From JAHBXL01 sp964409775 (GTDB taxonomy: Bacteria; Planctomycetota; Phycisphaerae; Phycisphaerales; UBA1924): a DNA stretch of 64,000 nt. The position numbers and the translations under genes are program-made. The notes under the pieces were generated by a model. That model ran no database searches and was not told the DNA's origin. It saw only the letters and a program-made list of their open reading frames with translations. This document shows, piece after piece, positions 33,660 to 43,274 of this stretch. The stretch spans positions 31,420 through 95,419 of the forward strand of contig CAYPEI010000013.1 of assembly GCA_964409775.1 (NCBI GenBank). Direction: 5' to 3'. The first letter of the stretch is position 1, and every line of letters starts with the position of its first letter.

Positions 33660-35009
33660 TCACCCTCCCCGATACCCCATCACCACCAGCGTCTGATCAT
33701 CCACCCGCGGCCGGCCCGCCGCGTGGCGATCCACCAGTTCCAGCACCTCACGCTTCGTCCTCTCCGGGTCGCCCTCGCCGCGATCGACCGCCTCCGCCAC
33801 GCGCCGCAAGCCCAGCAGTTCCTGCCGCGGGCTGAACGCTTCCGGGATGCCATCGGTGTACAGCACCAGCAGGTCGCCGGGCGCGAGCGTGAACGTGGCC
33901 GCGGGCGGATCGAGTTCCTTGCACACGCCCAGCGGCGGCCCGCCGCCCGCATCAAGGAGTTCGACTCCCCCGCCGCGGCGGCGCAGCATCGGCGGGTTGT
34001 GCCCGCAGTTCACGTAGTTCAACACCCCCGTCCGGCGATCGAGTCCCAGGAAGCACGCCGTGATGAACATGCCTTCATCCAGGCTCGTGTGCATCAGTTC
34101 GTTGATCTCGGGGACGACCGTGTTGGGCGCGTGCCCGCCGCGGCACCACGACTGCATCGCCGTCCGCAGCATCGCCATCGCGACCGATGCGACCGGCCCG
34201 TGTCCTGAGACATCGGCGATGACCAGTTCGAGCGTGTCCGGATCGGGCTCATACGCGTCGTAATAATCACCGCCCGCCGCCTCCGAAGGCATGTAACTGG
34301 TCGCAAAGCCCAGCCGCGGATCTTGGGGCAGAGATGCCGGCAACAGCAGGCGCTGCACCCGCCCGATCTCGTCGAACGTCGCGTGCAGCCGCGCGTTCGC
34401 CATCTGCACTTCTTCCAGCGTGTCGAGATACACCGCCGACCGCGCAAGCATGTTGCCCGTCGTCAGCAGCAGCCGCACATCGTCATCGCGGAAGGCGCCC
34501 GGCTCATCGGCGAACGCCACGATCCACGCCTGCGTGTGCCCCTGCCAGAAGATCGGCACCGCCACCATCGAGCGGTGCCTCGCCGCCGCGACGCCCAGCC
34601 CCGGCTCCGTCGGGTCAATCGTGATCTCCTCCCGCAGCAGCGGCATGTGCTGCGCCGTGATCTCGCCCAGCAGGCCGCCGGAGGCATCGGCATCAAACCC
34701 CGCCCGCGGCGTGAACAGCGAGCGAAAGTCGGTCGTCTCCCGCCACGACGGATCGGTCGTGTCGACATTCAGCAGCACGCGATACCCCAGCGAGCCCGCG
34801 GGCACATCCGGCCCCGGCACCCAGTGATATCGCCGAACCGCCGGCGGCCACGGCAGCACGTACATGATCCGCGTGATCGGCAGCACCCGCGCCAGCGACC
34901 CGACGAACGTGCTCACCAGCGCGGCCGGGTCGGACAGACGCGACAGTTCACGCTGGATCTCGTAGACCAGTTCGAACGACTCGGCACGCCATGTTGATGC
35001 GTTGTCCAT
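33660..35009 (-). CDS. GAF-domain PP2C-type (SpoIIE/RsbU-like) serine phosphatase
   Basis: A 449-residue protein. Residues about 15-200 form a GAF-like sensor domain. Residues about 215-445 are a PP2C/SpoIIE phosphatase with the metal-binding signatures GGDYYDAY (244-251), IADVSGHGPVAS, NCGHNPP and YTDGIPEAF. Such enzymes dephosphorylate anti-sigma antagonists in partner-switching pathways. No anti-sigma kinase or antagonist gene is adjacent, so its target is unknown. It is 15 bases downstream of the Fur-like gene and probably co-transcribed with it. Confidence 0.9.
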   Translation of the reverse strand: MDNASTWRAESFELVYEIQRELSRLSDPAALVSTFVGSLARVLPITRIMYVLPWPPAVRRYHWVPGPDVPAGSLGYRVLLNVDTTDPSWRETTDFRSLFTPRAGFDADASGGLLGEITAQHMPLLREEITIDPTEPGLGVAAARHRSMVAVPIFWQGHTQAWIVAFADEPGAFRDDDVRLLLTTGNMLARSAVYLDTLEEVQMANARLHATFDEIGRVQRLLLPASLPQDPRLGFATSYMPSEAAGGDYYDAYEPDPDTLELVIADVSGHGPVASVAMAMLRTAMQSWCRGGHAPNTVVPEINELMHTSLDEGMFITACFLGLDRRTGVLNYVNCGHNPPMLRRRGGGVELLDAGGGPPLGVCKELDPPAATFTLAPGDLLVLYTDGIPEAFSPRQELLGLRRVAEAVDRGEGDPERTKREVLELVDRHAAGRPRVDDQTLVVMGYRGG

Positions 35010-35024
35010 GACCGCCGGTTGCCC

Positions 35025-35603
35025 CTATCCCCGCCGTCCATAGATCACGAGCCTGTGCCCCTCCGCGACCAGCCCGCGCTCGCGGCAGATTCGGTCCCGG
35101 ATCGCCGCGAGTTCCGGAACATCGATCGGCGCAATCTCGTTCGTGTCGACGTTCACCAGCAGGCCCGACGAGGCTCGGCCATAGGCGAGTTGGTAGTGCG
35201 CCTGATCCGTATCAAACAGCACCTGCTGGATGATCCCCGCCTCGGCCAGCAGTTTGATCGTGCGGTACACCGTCGCGCGCGAGACCCGGAAGCCCTGCTT
35301 CCGCATCGTCTCCACAAGTTCCTCCGCCTCGAAGACGCCGCCCTTGTGGGCGTTGCCCCCCGCACCGGCCTTGCCCGCGGTTCTGCCCGCGGACGCGAAG
35401 GGAGACCCGTTCGGCTTCGCCGCGGCTTCCGCCTCCATCGCCCGCCGCATGATCGCGTCGAGGATGTACGCCCGCTCCGGCGTGTACTTCAGGCCCTCGG
35501 ACTTCAGTTTCCGCCGAAACACCGCGCACAGCGGCTCGATGATGCGGATGTCATCATCGGCGGGATCGCGCGGCGGAACGGGCTTGAGAGGCGGCAGGTT
35601 CAC
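35025..35603 (-). CDS. Fur-family transcriptional regulator, atypical
   Basis: A 192-residue protein with the Fur winged-helix: LKYTPERAYILDAIM and GFRVSRATVYRTIKLLAEAG, then the HYQL strand of the dimerisation domain. Two features are odd. A Gly/Ala-rich insert of about 35 residues interrupts the DNA-binding domain. The CxxC zinc motif that normally follows the HYQL strand is absent, replaced by YGRASSGLLV, so metal sensing may be altered or lost. GTG 35603 is the only start that gives a complete domain. Frame upstream is antisense to the gene at 35691. Confidence 0.85.
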   Translation of the reverse strand: MNLPPLKPVPPRDPADDDIRIIEPLCAVFRRKLKSEGLKYTPERAYILDAIMRRAMEAEAAAKPNGSPFASAGRTAGKAGAGGNAHKGGVFEAEELVETMRKQGFRVSRATVYRTIKLLAEAGIIQQVLFDTDQAHYQLAYGRASSGLLVNVDTNEIAPIDVPELAAIRDRICRERGLVAEGHRLVIYGRRG

Positions 35604-35690
35604 GCGGGAAGAGTAGGATCGAGCGAGCGGCCACTGCCGGATCGGGCGCGGCGGCCGCGGCGGCTGAGCGGTTCCAACTACACTCCGCCG

Positions 35691-38060
35691 ATGCCCGACA
35701 CGGCCGCTCGAACCCCCGGCACCATGCCCGCGTGCGGGACCGGCCCCGCCATCGCGCTCGCCGGTCTCACGCTCGCGCTCATCGGCGTGTTCAGCGCGAT
35801 CGGGCAGGGCGTGGATGCGGGCGGAACGTCCGCCGCGGCGGGGGTGCTCTCCGCCGTCGCCATCATCCTGCATGCCGGGCTCTTCGCGCTGGCCTATGTC
35901 CTGGGCGCAATCGGCCTGGCACGCATCCCCGCGGCGGTCGTCGCGCGCGGTTTGGAATCTCGCCTGTGGGTGCAGGCGGCCCTGGGTGTGGGTTTGATGC
36001 TCTGGCTCTCGCACCTGCTCGGGTGCATCGGCCTTCTCAGCGGCGAGGGCATGACGCCGCGGATCGTCGCGTGGGCGACGGTCGGTCTGGGCCTGGCGCT
36101 GCTGGCCGACCAGATGCTCCGCGGCGACCTGGCGCCCGAGAAGTGGCCCGTGCTGCCGTGGCTCGCGGTGTTCGCCGCGCCCGCGCTCGCGACGTTGCTG
36201 GTCGCCGCGGCCAACCCGCCGGGATGGCTGTGGGAGTCGGAGTTCGGCGCGTACGATGCGCTGAGTTACCACCTGCAGTTGCCCAAGGAGTGGGCCGTCG
36301 GGGGGCTCGCGCCCGGCGCGCACAACATCTATTCCTATCTGCCCGGATACGTCGAGGCGGGGTACCTGCACCTTGGCCAGATGATGATCGGGAGCGGCGC
36401 GCCCGGCGGCGGATCGGTCATCGATCGCATGCTCGGCGGAGACGGTGTCTGGGTCTATGCCTGCCAGTTCCTGCACGCCTTCATGGAGGTGCTCGCCGCG
36501 CTGGTGTGCGGACGGTGCGCGTGGGCCGCGGCCCGCGCCGTGGGCGCGAACGATGCCCAGGCAACCATCGCGGGGTTCGTCGCGACGATGGCCGTGATGA
36601 GCACCGGGTGGATGATCGTGTGCGGCTCGCTTGCGTACAACGAGATGGGCGTCGTGCTGCCCGCCGCGGGCGCGCTGCTGCTCTGTATCGACAAGGCCGC
36701 CGGTCAGTCGCCCGTCGTCGGCCGGCCACTGCGATTCGCGGCGATCGGGCTGCTGGTCGGGCTGGCGAGTTCGTGCAAGCCCACCGCGCTCCTGCTCATC
36801 GGGCCGGCCGTGGGCATCCTGATGCTCGGCGTGCTCCGCGCCCGGACGCTGCGGGAGCGGGTGAGCACCGGCGTGGGCGCGGTCATCGCGGGGAGCATCG
36901 GCGGGATCGTCGCGCTCGCGCCATGGCTGGTCCGCAACGCCGTCGCGTCGGGCAACCCCGTGTTCCCGTTCGCGGCCAAACTCCTCGGAACTGGACACTG
37001 GACGCCCGAACAGGTCGCACGCCACGCAAGGGCGCACGCATTCGACGGGTCCCTGCTCGATCGAGTCTCGCTCCTATTCTCCGATCGCGGCTGGCTGAAC
37101 GGGCAGTGGGGGGCCATGCCCTGGCTTGCGATCGTCGCGTCCATCGTCGGGCTGCTCGAACCACGGACGCGGAAACTGACGACCCTCCTCCTGGGCGGTC
37201 TGGCCTGCGGCGTGGCGGCGTGGCTGTTCTTCACGCATCTGCAATCGCGCTTCCTCGTGCCGCTCATCGCGCCGATGGCGTTGCTGCTGGGGATCGGGAC
37301 CGCCGTCGCGTTTGCCGGCGGCGAACAGCCGGGCGTTCGACAGACGCGTCTGCGAAGCGGCCTCGTCTCCTACGCGGTGCTCGCGCTCCTGCTGGTGCTG
37401 CCGTGGGGCGCAGTGCTGGGATTCCTCCAGCAGCGAGGAGGCGCACCAAACGCCCTGCTCATCGGCGGAGTCGCCGAGTTCACCGGCGGGCAGCGCGCCC
37501 AGAGCGTGTACCCGGAACTGTCGCCGGCGCAGCAGGCCGCGGCGCTGCGCGAAGCAGCCGGACCATATGAACTGATCAACCTGTCGGTCCAGCCCGCTTC
37601 GCTCGGCGCCGACACCCGCGCCGCGATGCTCGGGGCTGCCGGCGCGGCCGCGCCCGGCGAGCCGGGCGCTGTCTACCTGCTCGGCGATGCAACGCCGCTC
37701 TATTACCTGGGCGCGACCGGCAGCGCCGATGCGGGCGTCGTGTACCACACCACCTGGGATTCCTCGCCGCTGGGCGATGCCATTCGCGCATCGCCGAGCG
37801 ACCCCGCCGCGTGGACCGTTGCGCTCCGGGCGCGAGGCATCGGCCTGGTGCTCATCAACTTCGACGAACTGTCGCGCCTGATCGACAACGATCGCTACTT
37901 CGACCCGGGTGTCACGATGGCCATGGTCGACGCGTGGCTGTCCGATCCCGCCGCGATGTGCGTGCCCGTCAAGGTCTGGACGATTCAAACCGCCGCGGGT
38001 CCTCGCCCCGGCCGCGTGCTGGTCCGGCTGGGCGCGAGGGCCGATAGAGGAGAGCGATGA
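35691..38060 (+). CDS. Polytopic GT-C-type glycosyltransferase-like membrane protein
   Basis: A 789-residue protein with about 12-14 hydrophobic segments through residue 590 and a soluble C-terminal domain of about 180 residues. A loop after the early helices carries YDALSYHLQLPKEW and YSYLPGYVEAGYLHLGQMM, resembling the acidic catalytic loop of lipid-linked-sugar glycosyltransferases (GT39/GT83-like). No exact family is assigned. ATG 35691 is the first start; upstream frame is antisense to the Fur-like gene. Its stop overlaps the start of the next gene (ATGA). Confidence 0.75.
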   Translation: MPDTAARTPGTMPACGTGPAIALAGLTLALIGVFSAIGQGVDAGGTSAAAGVLSAVAIILHAGLFALAYVLGAIGLARIPAAVVARGLESRLWVQAALGVGLMLWLSHLLGCIGLLSGEGMTPRIVAWATVGLGLALLADQMLRGDLAPEKWPVLPWLAVFAAPALATLLVAAANPPGWLWESEFGAYDALSYHLQLPKEWAVGGLAPGAHNIYSYLPGYVEAGYLHLGQMMIGSGAPGGGSVIDRMLGGDGVWVYACQFLHAFMEVLAALVCGRCAWAAARAVGANDAQATIAGFVATMAVMSTGWMIVCGSLAYNEMGVVLPAAGALLLCIDKAAGQSPVVGRPLRFAAIGLLVGLASSCKPTALLLIGPAVGILMLGVLRARTLRERVSTGVGAVIAGSIGGIVALAPWLVRNAVASGNPVFPFAAKLLGTGHWTPEQVARHARAHAFDGSLLDRVSLLFSDRGWLNGQWGAMPWLAIVASIVGLLEPRTRKLTTLLLGGLACGVAAWLFFTHLQSRFLVPLIAPMALLLGIGTAVAFAGGEQPGVRQTRLRSGLVSYAVLALLLVLPWGAVLGFLQQRGGAPNALLIGGVAEFTGGQRAQSVYPELSPAQQAAALREAAGPYELINLSVQPASLGADTRAAMLGAAGAAAPGEPGAVYLLGDATPLYYLGATGSADAGVVYHTTWDSSPLGDAIRASPSDPAAWTVALRARGIGLVLINFDELSRLIDNDRYFDPGVTMAMVDAWLSDPAAMCVPVKVWTIQTAAGPRPGRVLVRLGARADRGER

Positions 38061-39142
38061 ACCAGCGGCCAGCCGACCGACCAGAATTGGATGCAGTGGG
38101 GGGGCGCGAAGGCGTGACCGCCCCGGTCGGTCGCTCCCCTCTGGCGGTCACTCTGAACCTCGCCGGCTTTGCGCTGGGCCTGGGCCTGCTGTGGTGGTGT
38201 GGAGCCCGGGCGCTCTCGGCGGAGAACAGCGAGCAACTCAGGCGGCTCGCCGCGGCGCCGTGGTGGCAGGCCGGGTCGCTCGTGGCGCTGTCGATGCTCA
38301 GCGTGGTGTTCAACGCGATGGCGTTCGGCGACGCGATCGCGCCCGTCCGGAAACTGCCGCGGACCGATGTCCTCGCCGTCAACTTCGTCGCGTCGCTGGG
38401 CAACTACCTGCCGTTCAAACTGGGCCTGATCTTCCGCATCCTGACGCACAACCGCCGCAACGCCCTCCCCTTGCTGACGATCGCCGCTTGGATGGGCGCG
38501 ATGGGCGTGCTGATGCTCTGCGTGCTCGGCCCGGTGCTGTGCGCAGGTGTCTGGCGCGGCCGTGCCGATGCGCTGTGGTGGGCGGCCAGCATCGGCGGGG
38601 TCGTGGTGCTCTGCTCCGCGGTGATCGGCGTCGCGCGTTTCGCCGGGACCGGGCCGGGCTGGGCGTTGATCGAGCGCGTGTGGAGCGGCGTCCCCATGCC
38701 GCGCCGTCTGCGCCAGAGCGCGATGCTCGAGCGCATCCGCGAGGGAACCCGGATGCTCGGCTCGCCCGGCGCGGTCGCCCGTGTGCTCGCGTGGCGATTC
38801 GCCGATCTGGCGACGCAGTCGGCCCGCTTCGTTGTGGCCGCGGCCATCGTCGGCCGGACGATCCGCTGGGACGAGTCGCCGCTGGCGGGCTGTACCTACT
38901 ACCTCATCGGTTCGGTCTCGCCCGCGGGGCAACTGGGTCTGCGCGAGGCAGGAACAGCGGGCCTCGCGGGCAAGGTCCTGCCGGGTGTCGACTTCGACGC
39001 CTTCAGCCTCATCGTGCTCATGGTCACCGCGGCGGAACTCGTCGCCCTCATGCTGGGTGCGGCGGTGTCGCTCGCGTTCCTCGCCCGGACCAGGGCCGCG
39101 GCCCGCGCAGGGTGTGGCCCGAGCGGCCCGAGCGCGACGTGA
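38057..39142 (+). CDS. Lysylphosphatidylglycerol-synthase-type membrane (flippase-like) protein
   Basis: A 361-residue protein with about eight hydrophobic helices of the LPG-synthase TM / YbhN superfamily. Visible features are VNFVASLGNYLPFKLGLIFR near residues 97-116 and SVSPAGQLGLREAGTAG near 288-304, the conserved polar positions of that family. There is no C-terminal aminoacyl-transferase domain, so it is more likely a lipid or lipid-linked-sugar flippase. Its start overlaps the glycosyltransferase stop by four bases, which suggests the two act together on a lipid-linked glycan. Confidence 0.85.
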   Translation: MNQRPADRPELDAVGGREGVTAPVGRSPLAVTLNLAGFALGLGLLWWCGARALSAENSEQLRRLAAAPWWQAGSLVALSMLSVVFNAMAFGDAIAPVRKLPRTDVLAVNFVASLGNYLPFKLGLIFRILTHNRRNALPLLTIAAWMGAMGVLMLCVLGPVLCAGVWRGRADALWWAASIGGVVVLCSAVIGVARFAGTGPGWALIERVWSGVPMPRRLRQSAMLERIREGTRMLGSPGAVARVLAWRFADLATQSARFVVAAAIVGRTIRWDESPLAGCTYYLIGSVSPAGQLGLREAGTAGLAGKVLPGVDFDAFSLIVLMVTAAELVALMLGAAVSLAFLARTRAAARAGCGPSGPSAT

Positions 39143-39190
39143 AGCTACCATCGCCAGCGCGAGTGCCTGCCGAACAATCTCGGTCGAATC

Positions 39191-41278
39191 TCAGCGCTTG
39201 CGGTTGTCGAACGTGAACCGCTTCACAGAGTTGTCCGCGAGCACCACGATCGTCCGCAGGTCCTTCGTGCCCGGTGTGGTGATGAACGCGCCCGTCGCGA
39301 TGCTCCCCACCTGGCGGGCCGAGATCACTGTCCCCGTCGCGTCGAGGATGAACAGCCACGCCTTGTTCGTCGCGGGGTTCGATGATCCGCCCCGTGGGAA
39401 GAGCATCGCCAGCACGACGACCTCCGCCCGCGAGTCGCCGTCGAGGTCCGCTGCCTCGACGAACGGGACCTGCGCCGCGATGCCCGCCGGCGTCGGAACG
39501 GTGAACGACCACGCCAGTTCGCCCTCGGCATCGTGATAGCGCACCACGGCGGTGGGCGACTCGCTGTAGCCCTCGGCCGCGGCAACCAGCCAGCCCCGCG
39601 CCCCGGCGACCTGCGCCGAAGCAGCGTAGCCGATGAATCCCCGGGGTGCGCCGCGCAGCCGGATCTTCTGCACGTTCTCCCCATCCGGAGAGATCACCAC
39701 CAGCCCGCCGTTGGAGTAATCGGGGGCGATGAACTCCGCCTTGCCGTCGGAGTTGATGTCCGACATGCGAGCGCCCGCCGCGGCCGAAACGCCCTGCGTC
39801 CGATCGCCCTCGGCGATGAGTTGCGGGTTGGTCGCCTGCGGCCCGGCCGGCGAGGCCGACGGCCCGGTGTCGTCGTCAACGATCTGGCGGTCATCGACGC
39901 CCTGCGCAAACCTCGCGATGGCCTCGGCGCTGTGGATGGGCTGCCCGCGCAGCACCGTCTCGATGCGCTCGGTCAGAGACTCCTCCAGGTTCTGGTGACC
40001 GCCAAGGTCGATGTCCTGGATCACGCCCTTGGAATCGATGATGACGGTGCACGGGATCGCCGAGACCCGATACGCCCCGCCAAGTTCTCCCTCAAAGTCG
40101 AGGATCTGCCGGAAGTTGATGGCGCGGTCTGTCAGGAACTTCCGCACCTTCTCCTCGCTGCCCGCCCGGTCCTGGTTGATGCCGATCACCACCACGTTGC
40201 GCCCGGCGAAGCGCTCGGCGACCTTCTGCACCTGCGGGATCACCGCCACGCACGGCGCACACCACGTCGCCCAGAAGTCCAGCACCACCACCTTGCCGCG
40301 GAGTTGCTCCAGCGCGATCTCGTCCCCGCCGAGCGTCTGCCCGGCGAATCCCGGTGCCTCCTGGCCGATGAGCGCCATCTGCGCCGCCCCGCCGGGCGAG
40401 CCCAGATCGAACGTGTCGACCTTCTTCATCGAACCGGACGGCTTGTAGGTGAACGTCGCGGCCGGAGCGGGCTCGTTGATCCGGATTCCGGTGAACACGT
40501 AGAGGAGTTCCGCCTTGTCGACCGTCTTGGGCGTGCCGGGGATGTCGTCGCCCGGAGCGCCGACGAGCATGCTGCCAAACGTCCTGGTGAGGTCGATCCG
40601 GATCTCCTCCAGCAGGCCGGTCTGATCGCTGAACCACGCCGAGTACGGCGAGGCGCCCATCCCGGGCATCGCCGGGTCCGTCACGCCGCGGATCCGCACG
40701 CCCGGCTTCCCGTTGCGCGGCTCCAGCACGGCGCCTTCAAACGTGGTTCCCTGCCGGAAGAACCGCTCGATCCCGCCGCCCGCATCCGCCGCCGGCGCGC
40801 TCAGCAGCACCAGCGCGGGGCGGTGCTGATGCACCAGGCTCAGCACCGGGTCGCTCGACGCCGATCCGATATCCGCCGGCGCAGCGGCCTGCGTGTACTG
40901 CCCGATCTGCTCCATGATCGCCCACATGGTCGTGCCGTCGGAGACGATCCGCATCTCGTCGGTGCGGATGACGAACCGGCCCGGCCGCTGAAACAGAAAC
41001 TCGATCTCGTTGGTCGTGCTCTGCTCGACCGCCTCGCCCCGGGTGTCCTTCCCGCGGAGGTCGAATGTCACCTCCGCGCGGTCGCGGTACGAACTCGCCG
41101 CGCTGTAGACGCGCCGCGCCCGCTCCAGCACGGTCCGCACCTCCGGCGGCATCGCCGCCGGCGCCGGCTGCGTCGCTCCCGCAACCGGCTGCGGCTGCTG
41201 CGACCAGCCCGCCAGGGCAGTGACCGACAATGACAGGAAGCCCGCCGCCACCGACACCACTCTTGCGATGCCCGACAT
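39191..41278 (-). CDS. Exported thioredoxin-domain protein fused to lipoprotein-like and FG-GAP-like regions
   Basis: A 695-residue exported protein. The signal peptide is at 1-25. Residues about 45-290 resemble a DUF2092/LolA-like beta fold (PGRFVIRTDEMRIVSDG). Residues about 310-445 are a TlpA/ResA-type thioredoxin with WATWCAPC (333-340) and the cis-Pro region SAIPCTVII. Residues about 490-695 have FG-GAP-like blades (MSDINSDGKAEFIAP, AADLDGDSRAEVVVL). It probably acts as an extracytoplasmic disulfide reductase with a substrate-binding part. It is 24 bases after der. Confidence 0.82.
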   Translation of the reverse strand: MSGIARVVSVAAGFLSLSVTALAGWSQQPQPVAGATQPAPAAMPPEVRTVLERARRVYSAASSYRDRAEVTFDLRGKDTRGEAVEQSTTNEIEFLFQRPGRFVIRTDEMRIVSDGTTMWAIMEQIGQYTQAAAPADIGSASSDPVLSLVHQHRPALVLLSAPAADAGGGIERFFRQGTTFEGAVLEPRNGKPGVRIRGVTDPAMPGMGASPYSAWFSDQTGLLEEIRIDLTRTFGSMLVGAPGDDIPGTPKTVDKAELLYVFTGIRINEPAPAATFTYKPSGSMKKVDTFDLGSPGGAAQMALIGQEAPGFAGQTLGGDEIALEQLRGKVVVLDFWATWCAPCVAVIPQVQKVAERFAGRNVVVIGINQDRAGSEEKVRKFLTDRAINFRQILDFEGELGGAYRVSAIPCTVIIDSKGVIQDIDLGGHQNLEESLTERIETVLRGQPIHSAEAIARFAQGVDDRQIVDDDTGPSASPAGPQATNPQLIAEGDRTQGVSAAAGARMSDINSDGKAEFIAPDYSNGGLVVISPDGENVQKIRLRGAPRGFIGYAASAQVAGARGWLVAAAEGYSESPTAVVRYHDAEGELAWSFTVPTPAGIAAQVPFVEAADLDGDSRAEVVVLAMLFPRGGSSNPATNKAWLFILDATGTVISARQVGSIATGAFITTPGTKDLRTIVVLADNSVKRFTFDNRKR

Positions 41279-41302
41279 TCGTCCTCTCCTGTGCCCGAAG
41301 TC

Positions 41303-43171
41303 TTATCGTCTGCCGCGGCCGCTGCGGCGCACGCCGCCCTGCTTCTTCGCGGCGCTCGCCGGCGCCTTCCCTCTGCGTGCCGTGGCCGCGCCAGCCGCGA
41401 CCTTGGCCGCTTTGCCCTGCTTGCCGCTTGCCTCACGGCTCGGCTTCGCTGCCTCGAGCTGCGCGGCGGGCGCCTCGTCTTCCTCGAAGTAAGCCGCGGC
41501 GTCGTCTTCCCCCTCGTCCTCCGCCTCGTCGAAGCCGCCCGCCGACACCTCGATGTCCGGCTCGTCGCCGTCTTCCCGCGTGGTTGTACCGAACTGGCCG
41601 AGCAGTGCTGCATCGTCCTCGGCATCCTCACCGAGGGACGCGGCGTGGCCCTTTGCCGCCGCGTGACGGCCGGAGAGCAGGTCGTCGAGGTCGGCACGCT
41701 TCCGCGCGCGGATCAGCAGTTTGATCGGCACCTCGCCCAGTTCCAGTTCCTCGCGCAGGCGGTTGAGCAGGAACTTCTGATAGTTGATCGTGAACAGCGC
41801 GGGCGTGTTGACCACCAGCACGATCGTCGGCGGTCGCACCGCGACCTGCGCGATGTAGAACGCCTTGGCGAACGTCCCGAGTTTGCTCGACGGTCCCCGG
41901 GTCGCGAGGATGTTCCGCAGCACCCGGTTCAGTTTGCCGGTCGACACCCGCTTGTTCGACTGCTCGAACAGTTCAAACGCCAGGCGGATCGTCTCCTTGA
42001 CGTTCTCGCCGTTGTGCGCCGAGACGAACGAGATGGGCGCAAACGGCAGGCCCTTGAGTTCCTTCCGCAGGTACTCCTCGTAGAGTTCGGGCGTCACCTC
42101 GCGCCCGCGGTGCGGGCCCTCGGTCGCACGCCGGCCCTCCACCATGTCCCACTTGTTCACGACGATGATGCACGGCTTGTACGACTTCTGGATCATCTGC
42201 GCCAGGTGCTGGTCCACCTGGCTCGCAGGCTCGGTCGCGTCGATGAGCAGCAGCACCACGTCGGCACGCTCGACGCTCCGCTGCGCACGATCGAACGCGA
42301 ACCACTCGATCCGGTCCGCGAAACTCTTCTTCTTCCGCAGCCCCGCCGTGTCGATCGCGACGAACGTGTGCCCGTCCATCTCGAACCGCACGTCCACCGC
42401 GTCGCGGGTCGTCCCGGCGATCTCCGAGACGATCACCCGCTGCTCCCCGGCCAGCGCGTTCACCAGCGTGCTCTTGCCTGCGTTGCGCTTGCCGATGATC
42501 GCGATCTGCATCTCGCCGGCCGCCTCCGTCCGCGCCTTCGAGGCGTCCTGCCGGTCCCAGTCCTGCTGCCCCGGCAGTTTCGCCACCGCCTCGTACAGCG
42601 CATCGATGAAGTCGCGCCGGAAATAGTTGTTCTTCGCCGAGACCGCCAGCGGCTCGCCGAAGCCCATCGCCGCGGCGTCCATGGCGTGGGCCTCCCACTT
42701 GGGCCCGTCGGTTTTGTTCGCCACCACGATGACGCGCAGGTTCGGATTCGACTTCCGGCCCAGCACCCGCTCCCGCAGCAGTTTGGCGATCTGCTCGTCG
42801 GCCGCGGTGACGCCCGCCTGCGCGTCGATCACGAACAGCACCAGGTCCGCCCCGGCCACCGCCTCGGAGATCTGGTGCTCGATGTCCTTCGTCAGCCGGG
42901 TGAGGTCCGAGCCGACATCGTCGTAGCGCCGCCCGTCGGCGACGTAGACGCCGTAGCCGCCCGTGTCCGTCAGTTCGATCGTTCTCACGATGCCGCCCTC
43001 GCCGGGGAGCGGCTGATCCGAGTGCGTCAGGTCGACCAGGATGCTCACGCGGTCGCGCGTCGTGCCCGGCGTCGGATCGACGATCGACACCTTGTCGTGG
43101 GCCAGCATGTTCAGCAGGGACGACTTGCCGACATTCGGGCGGCCGACGATCGCTACGCGGGGAACGGTCAT
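41303..43171 (-). CDS. der: Ribosome biogenesis GTPase Der with long charged tail
   Basis: A 622-residue double-GTPase needed for 50S subunit assembly. The first G domain has GRPNVGKS (10-17), DTGG and NKTDG. The second has GKRNAGKS near 220, DTAGLRKKK and NKWD. A KH-like domain follows to about 490. The remaining 130 residues are an extra tail, first acidic (EDEGEDD, EEDEAP) then basic (GKAAKVAAG, VRRSGRGRR), making the protein much longer than the usual 440-490 residues. ATG 43171 begins the first G domain directly; frame before it is not homologous. Confidence 0.95.
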   Translation of the reverse strand: MTVPRVAIVGRPNVGKSSLLNMLAHDKVSIVDPTPGTTRDRVSILVDLTHSDQPLPGEGGIVRTIELTDTGGYGVYVADGRRYDDVGSDLTRLTKDIEHQISEAVAGADLVLFVIDAQAGVTAADEQIAKLLRERVLGRKSNPNLRVIVVANKTDGPKWEAHAMDAAAMGFGEPLAVSAKNNYFRRDFIDALYEAVAKLPGQQDWDRQDASKARTEAAGEMQIAIIGKRNAGKSTLVNALAGEQRVIVSEIAGTTRDAVDVRFEMDGHTFVAIDTAGLRKKKSFADRIEWFAFDRAQRSVERADVVLLLIDATEPASQVDQHLAQMIQKSYKPCIIVVNKWDMVEGRRATEGPHRGREVTPELYEEYLRKELKGLPFAPISFVSAHNGENVKETIRLAFELFEQSNKRVSTGKLNRVLRNILATRGPSSKLGTFAKAFYIAQVAVRPPTIVLVVNTPALFTINYQKFLLNRLREELELGEVPIKLLIRARKRADLDDLLSGRHAAAKGHAASLGEDAEDDAALLGQFGTTTREDGDEPDIEVSAGGFDEAEDEGEDDAAAYFEEDEAPAAQLEAAKPSREASGKQGKAAKVAAGAATARRGKAPASAAKKQGGVRRSGRGRR

Positions 43172-43274
43172 GCCCGAAGGGTATGCGGGCGGCATCGGAG
43201 CGCCCGAAGTGCCGCGATTTGGGCGCGGTGAGCCGTGCCGGGTCCGCCCCCTCGCTCCCTTGCTCTCTCGCCCC

